Of a DNA stretch of 37,578 bases, positions 35,238 to 37,578 are shown one piece after another. How positions within the stretch are numbered: the first letter of the stretch is position 1; each line of letters opens with the position of its first letter. The stretch spans positions 1 through 37,578 of the forward strand of contig CAZWLJ010000034.1 in NCBI GenBank assembly GCA_964634605.1, read 5' to 3'. A program made the position numbers and the translations under genes. The notes under the pieces are model-generated. The model ran no database searches and was not told where the DNA came from. It saw only the letters and a list, made by a program, of their open reading frames with translations. The stretch comes from UPXZ01 sp964634605. GTDB lineage: Bacteria > Bacteroidota > Bacteroidia > Bacteroidales > Paludibacteraceae.

Positions 35238-35570
35238 ATGGGAAAATTTGTAGTTACACAAAGAACAAACGGTGATTTTCAGTTTAGCCTGAAAGCCGGA
35301 AACGGACAGATAATTTTGAGCAGTCAGGGATATGCTGCCAAACCTTCGTGCCTCAACGGGATAGAATCGGTACGCAAAAACTCACAGGACGACGCTCGTT
35401 TCGACCGTAAAGTATCAGCCAACGGCAAACCATACTTCAACCTGACCGCTACCAACGGACAAATCATTGGTAACAGCGAAATGTACGAAAGCGAAGCCGC
35501 CCGCGACAACGGTATAGAGTCTGTAAAGAAAAATGCACCTGATGCAGATCTGGACGATCAGACTCTGTAG
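35238..35570 (+). CDS. YegP-family protein (tandem DUF1508 repeats)
   Basis: 110 residues from ATG at 35238, the same length as E. coli YegP. A TTG nine bases upstream would add three residues but is not needed. It has two copies of the DUF1508 unit: about 4-48 (FVVTQRTNGDFQFSLKAGNG, GYAAKPSCLNGIESVRKNS) and about 56-99 (DRKVSANGKPYFNLTATNG, MYESEAARDNGIESVKKNA). Each has the 'G...F.l.a.nG.ii..s..Y.....c..gI.sVk.n' pattern. No signal peptide, so cytosolic. The function of the family is not established; members are small and often turn up with stress proteins. The gene is 207 nt after the SH3b gene, with an inverted repeat between, so it may be its own unit. Confidence 0.92.
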   Translation: MGKFVVTQRTNGDFQFSLKAGNGQIILSSQGYAAKPSCLNGIESVRKNSQDDARFDRKVSANGKPYFNLTATNGQIIGNSEMYESEAARDNGIESVKKNAPDADLDDQTL

Positions 35571-35597
35571 ATTCATCCGGTGAAAATATATTATACT

Positions 35598-35636
35598 AAA
35601 AAAGTTGCCTTAAATACGTTTTAAGGCAACTTTTTT
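35598..35636. terminator. Bidirectional terminator between the YegP-like gene and the M6 protease gene
   Basis: A 17-bp perfect stem: AAAAAAGTTGCCTTAAA (35598-35614) against TTTAAGGCAACTTTTTT (35620-35636), 5-nt loop. U-tracts arise on both strands, suiting the convergent genes. Confidence 0.9.
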
Positions 35637-35742
35637 GTTCATTACATCCACAATGAATTGTTACTGATGCACGATGGCCGGGTCATTCGAGCCATATTCT
35701 GAATTTCATTGTGCAATTAAGAGACAGCAATCTGAATGAATT

Positions 35743-37578
35743 TCACAAAAGAACTTTTGTGCGGTATTTTCCCGACTGAATAATAAATACTATTCCCCGT
35801 GGCAAATCTGCAATCTCAATTATATCACTGTCAGCGGGGATACTTTTCACTTTCTGACCCAGCATATTGAAAACATTAACGGTTAAGTTGTTATCCGGGT
35901 CAGCTGCATTATTGTCGGCAGAAGGCACAAACACTTTTATCACCCCATCACTGACCACCACACGAAGTTCTTTTTCAGAAGGATAACCCGGTGTTCTAAC
36001 CTGAACCGTATTGGAATATCCGGTAATATTCTCATACTCAAACTGCAGATTCTTATCACTTGCTTTCACTTTATAGTAATAGTCCCTGTCTGAAATAAGA
36101 TGATACAGGGTGTAACTGGTAGCTTCTACCCATTTATCGGTAAACAAAGGTGATTGTTGTCCCGCTGCATCGGTTTCAATTACCGTCAGATAATAGCCGG
36201 TAGCATCAAACACCTGATTCCAGTTGGCAACAAAACCCTTGTAGGAAAGATCGGATTCTTTGGTTGCCGTGGGCTCTACTACATAAACGGGACGCGTAGA
36301 TTTTCCGGTAACATTTATATTTATCGGTGCTGCATAAACCGACGTGATATTCAATATGTCGCTGTGCATAATTCTGTATGAAGGTACGGTAGGATTATAT
36401 CTTACCAGTATCTTTGTTGGAGCGAGCGCCGAATCAACAGGAGTCAGTGTGACAGATTTTGCCCAGGAACTTTCCGGATCAGATTCTTTTTTAATTTCAA
36501 AATGCTGGTTCTGAACAAATGATATTTTCATTTCTGATACAAGCCTGATACCGGATACGGTTATTGACTGTGGTTGAGAAGGGCTGCCCTGAACTGTTGA
36601 AGCGGGTGTTAATTTGCTTTCTGCAGTTAATACCGGCACGTCTCTGCCACCTTTGTATTTGAAAATGATGGTTTTATTAATTTCAGTAACAGATGTTACC
36701 GGTTTATTCAGTTCAGTACCCGAACGAAGAGCAGGAGTATATGAATTTACATTTGATGTTCCGGGATAAGGATCACCGGCAAAAGTTTTGGTATCGGGAA
36801 TTTTATCGGCTTCGATGATGTCAACTCCCATTTTAAGCGGATCATTGTTGGGCTGGTTGTAGTCCCAGTCGTTTCTATTGTAATAAATCCGGTAAATAAG
36901 CATTCCGTTTCCGGGCAAATAAGCATCCCATCCTATTTTCTGCCGGTTTTCGAGCAGGAAAAACTCCACTGGTGAAGGATTTGTTCCGCTTAAATTATGT
37001 GTGTCGTCCGGAGAAATCAGACAAGCTTCGTTATGCGTTATCAAAGGATTCAAAATGACATCCTGAGGTTTGACAAGTAAGGCAGGTTTTATAAATCCTA
37101 GCTGCATGCGCTCAAATGTATTATAAGCCGGCGGGGTTCTTCCCTGATTGAGATATGCTCCGCTATCCATGATATCCCAGTAGGATAATGTATGATGTTT
37201 AGCGTTGTTTGTTGCATACATGTCGGCAAGTCCGATTACGTGTCCGAATTCATGTGTGAAAGTTCCGATACCGGCCATATTTGTTCCGCTTTTACCTCTT
37301 AATTCCGAGGTACAGGCATAGTCTTCCACCCGTTTTCCGTCGAATGTTACGGTTGATACAGCTCCTCCGTAGTTTCCCCCGTTGTACATACTGGACGGAT
37401 AAATACCCCACCGGTGAGGCCAGACGGTATTTTCACCTCCCCATTCCGCCTCGTTGTATCCGGCATAATATACAAAAACATTATCAACCAGTCCGTCATT
37501 TTCGGTATCGTATACAGAAAAGTCGACTCCGGCATCATCAGCAGCCTTACATGCGTCAACTATCATTTGTACCGGATT
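35743..37578 (-). CDS. M6-family zinc metalloprotease with FN3-like domain and T9SS tail (N-terminus outside window)
   Basis: The frame is open through the window end (four codons precede the Met at 37566), so the signal peptide, any propeptide and the start of the catalytic domain are missing. Numbered from that Met, the zinc site is HEFGHVIGLAD with His105, Glu106, His109 and Asp115, the M6 pattern HExxHxxGxxD. Upstream is NDGLVDNVFVYYAGYNEAEW, and the catalytic part continues to about 310 (ENRQKIGWDAYLPGNGMLIY). An Ig-like beta region lies at about 325-425, a fibronectin type III-like domain at about 427-527, and a T9SS type A sorting domain at about 533-607, with VFNMLGQKVKS and LPRGIVFIIQSGKYRTKVLL. 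It should cleave proteins outside the cell. It may process surface proteins or digest food proteins; the sequence does not decide. Confidence 0.93.
   Translation of the reverse strand, partial: NPVQMIVDACKAADDAGVDFSVYDTENDGLVDNVFVYYAGYNEAEWGGENTVWPHRWGIYPSSMYNGGNYGGAVSTVTFDGKRVEDYACTSELRGKSGTNMAGIGTFTHEFGHVIGLADMYATNNAKHHTLSYWDIMDSGAYLNQGRTPPAYNTFERMQLGFIKPALLVKPQDVILNPLITHNEACLISPDDTHNLSGTNPSPVEFFLLENRQKIGWDAYLPGNGMLIYRIYYNRNDWDYNQPNNDPLKMGVDIIEADKIPDTKTFAGDPYPGTSNVNSYTPALRSGTELNKPVTSVTEINKTIIFKYKGGRDVPVLTAESKLTPASTVQGSPSQPQSITVSGIRLVSEMKISFVQNQHFEIKKESDPESSWAKSVTLTPVDSALAPTKILVRYNPTVPSYRIMHSDILNITSVYAAPININVTGKSTRPVYVVEPTATKESDLSYKGFVANWNQVFDATGYYLTVIETDAAGQQSPLFTDKWVEATSYTLYHLISDRDYYYKVKASDKNLQFEYENITGYSNTVQVRTPGYPSEKELRVVVSDGVIKVFVPSADNNAADPDNNLTVNVFNMLGQKVKSIPADSDIIEIADLPRGIVFIIQSGKYRTKVLL

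Noticed and set aside
1..37578. CRISPR arrays, tRNA or rRNA genes, transposases, integrases
   Set aside because: No short regularly spaced repeats, no cloverleaf or rRNA-like stretch, and no transposase or recombinase motifs were seen on either strand.

Overview
The window looks like a chromosomal segment from a member of the Bacteroidota, most likely Bacteroidales. The evidence is two SusC/SusD pairs, several large proteins ending in type IX secretion (T9SS) type A C-terminal sorting domains, lipoproteins with Bacteroidota-style lipoboxes, almost no Shine-Dalgarno sequences, and promoter-like TAnnTTTG elements. I estimate moderately low GC by eye. A finer placement (for example near Paludibacter or Dysgonomonas relatives) is only a guess. 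I saw no rRNA, tRNA, CRISPR array, integrase or insertion sequence.

Layout. (1) 1-5127, plus strand: the 3' part of a very large surface protein with an Asp-box beta-propeller, two LamG-like domains and a T9SS tail. A small exported protein (5250-5660) that resembles little more than a sorting domain follows it. (2) 5825-13033, minus strand: two modular T9SS cargo proteins of 768 and 1580 residues, built from recurring trefoil-like modules, FIVAR-like helical modules, an InlB-like repeat and a GEVED-like domain. (3) 13517-29559, minus strand: a tightly packed seven-gene run read in the order FAS1 lipoprotein (four FAS1-like units), SusC, SusD, FAS1 lipoprotein, FAS1 lipoprotein, SusC, SusD. 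Gaps are from a 1-base overlap (21 nt with the start I prefer) to about 60 nt, and no internal terminator is visible, so it is probably one 16-kb operon. (4) 29560-30499: about 940 bp without a convincing gene. (5) 30500-33785, minus strand: a 948-residue T9SS protein of the same modular family as region 2, directly downstream of a RidA gene. (6) 34119-35570, plus strand: a small envelope/stress-type cassette with a two-BON-domain lipoprotein, an SH3b protein and a YegP-type DUF1508 protein. (7) 35743-37578, minus strand: the C-terminal part of an M6-family zinc metalloprotease with a T9SS tail.

How it may work together. The central operon would place two outer-membrane SusC/SusD import complexes and three FAS1 surface lipoproteins in the same membrane. 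No glycoside hydrolase, polysaccharide lyase, sulfatase, sigma/anti-sigma pair or hybrid two-component sensor lies in the operon, so it is not a normal polysaccharide utilisation locus. The flanking T9SS proteins carry modules of the kind that bind glycans or proteins (propeller, LamG, trefoil-like, FIVAR-like), and an M6 protease sits at one edge. A surface adhesion and capture apparatus, possibly for proteinaceous or glycoprotein material, is a reasonable inference, but the substrate cannot be read from the sequence.
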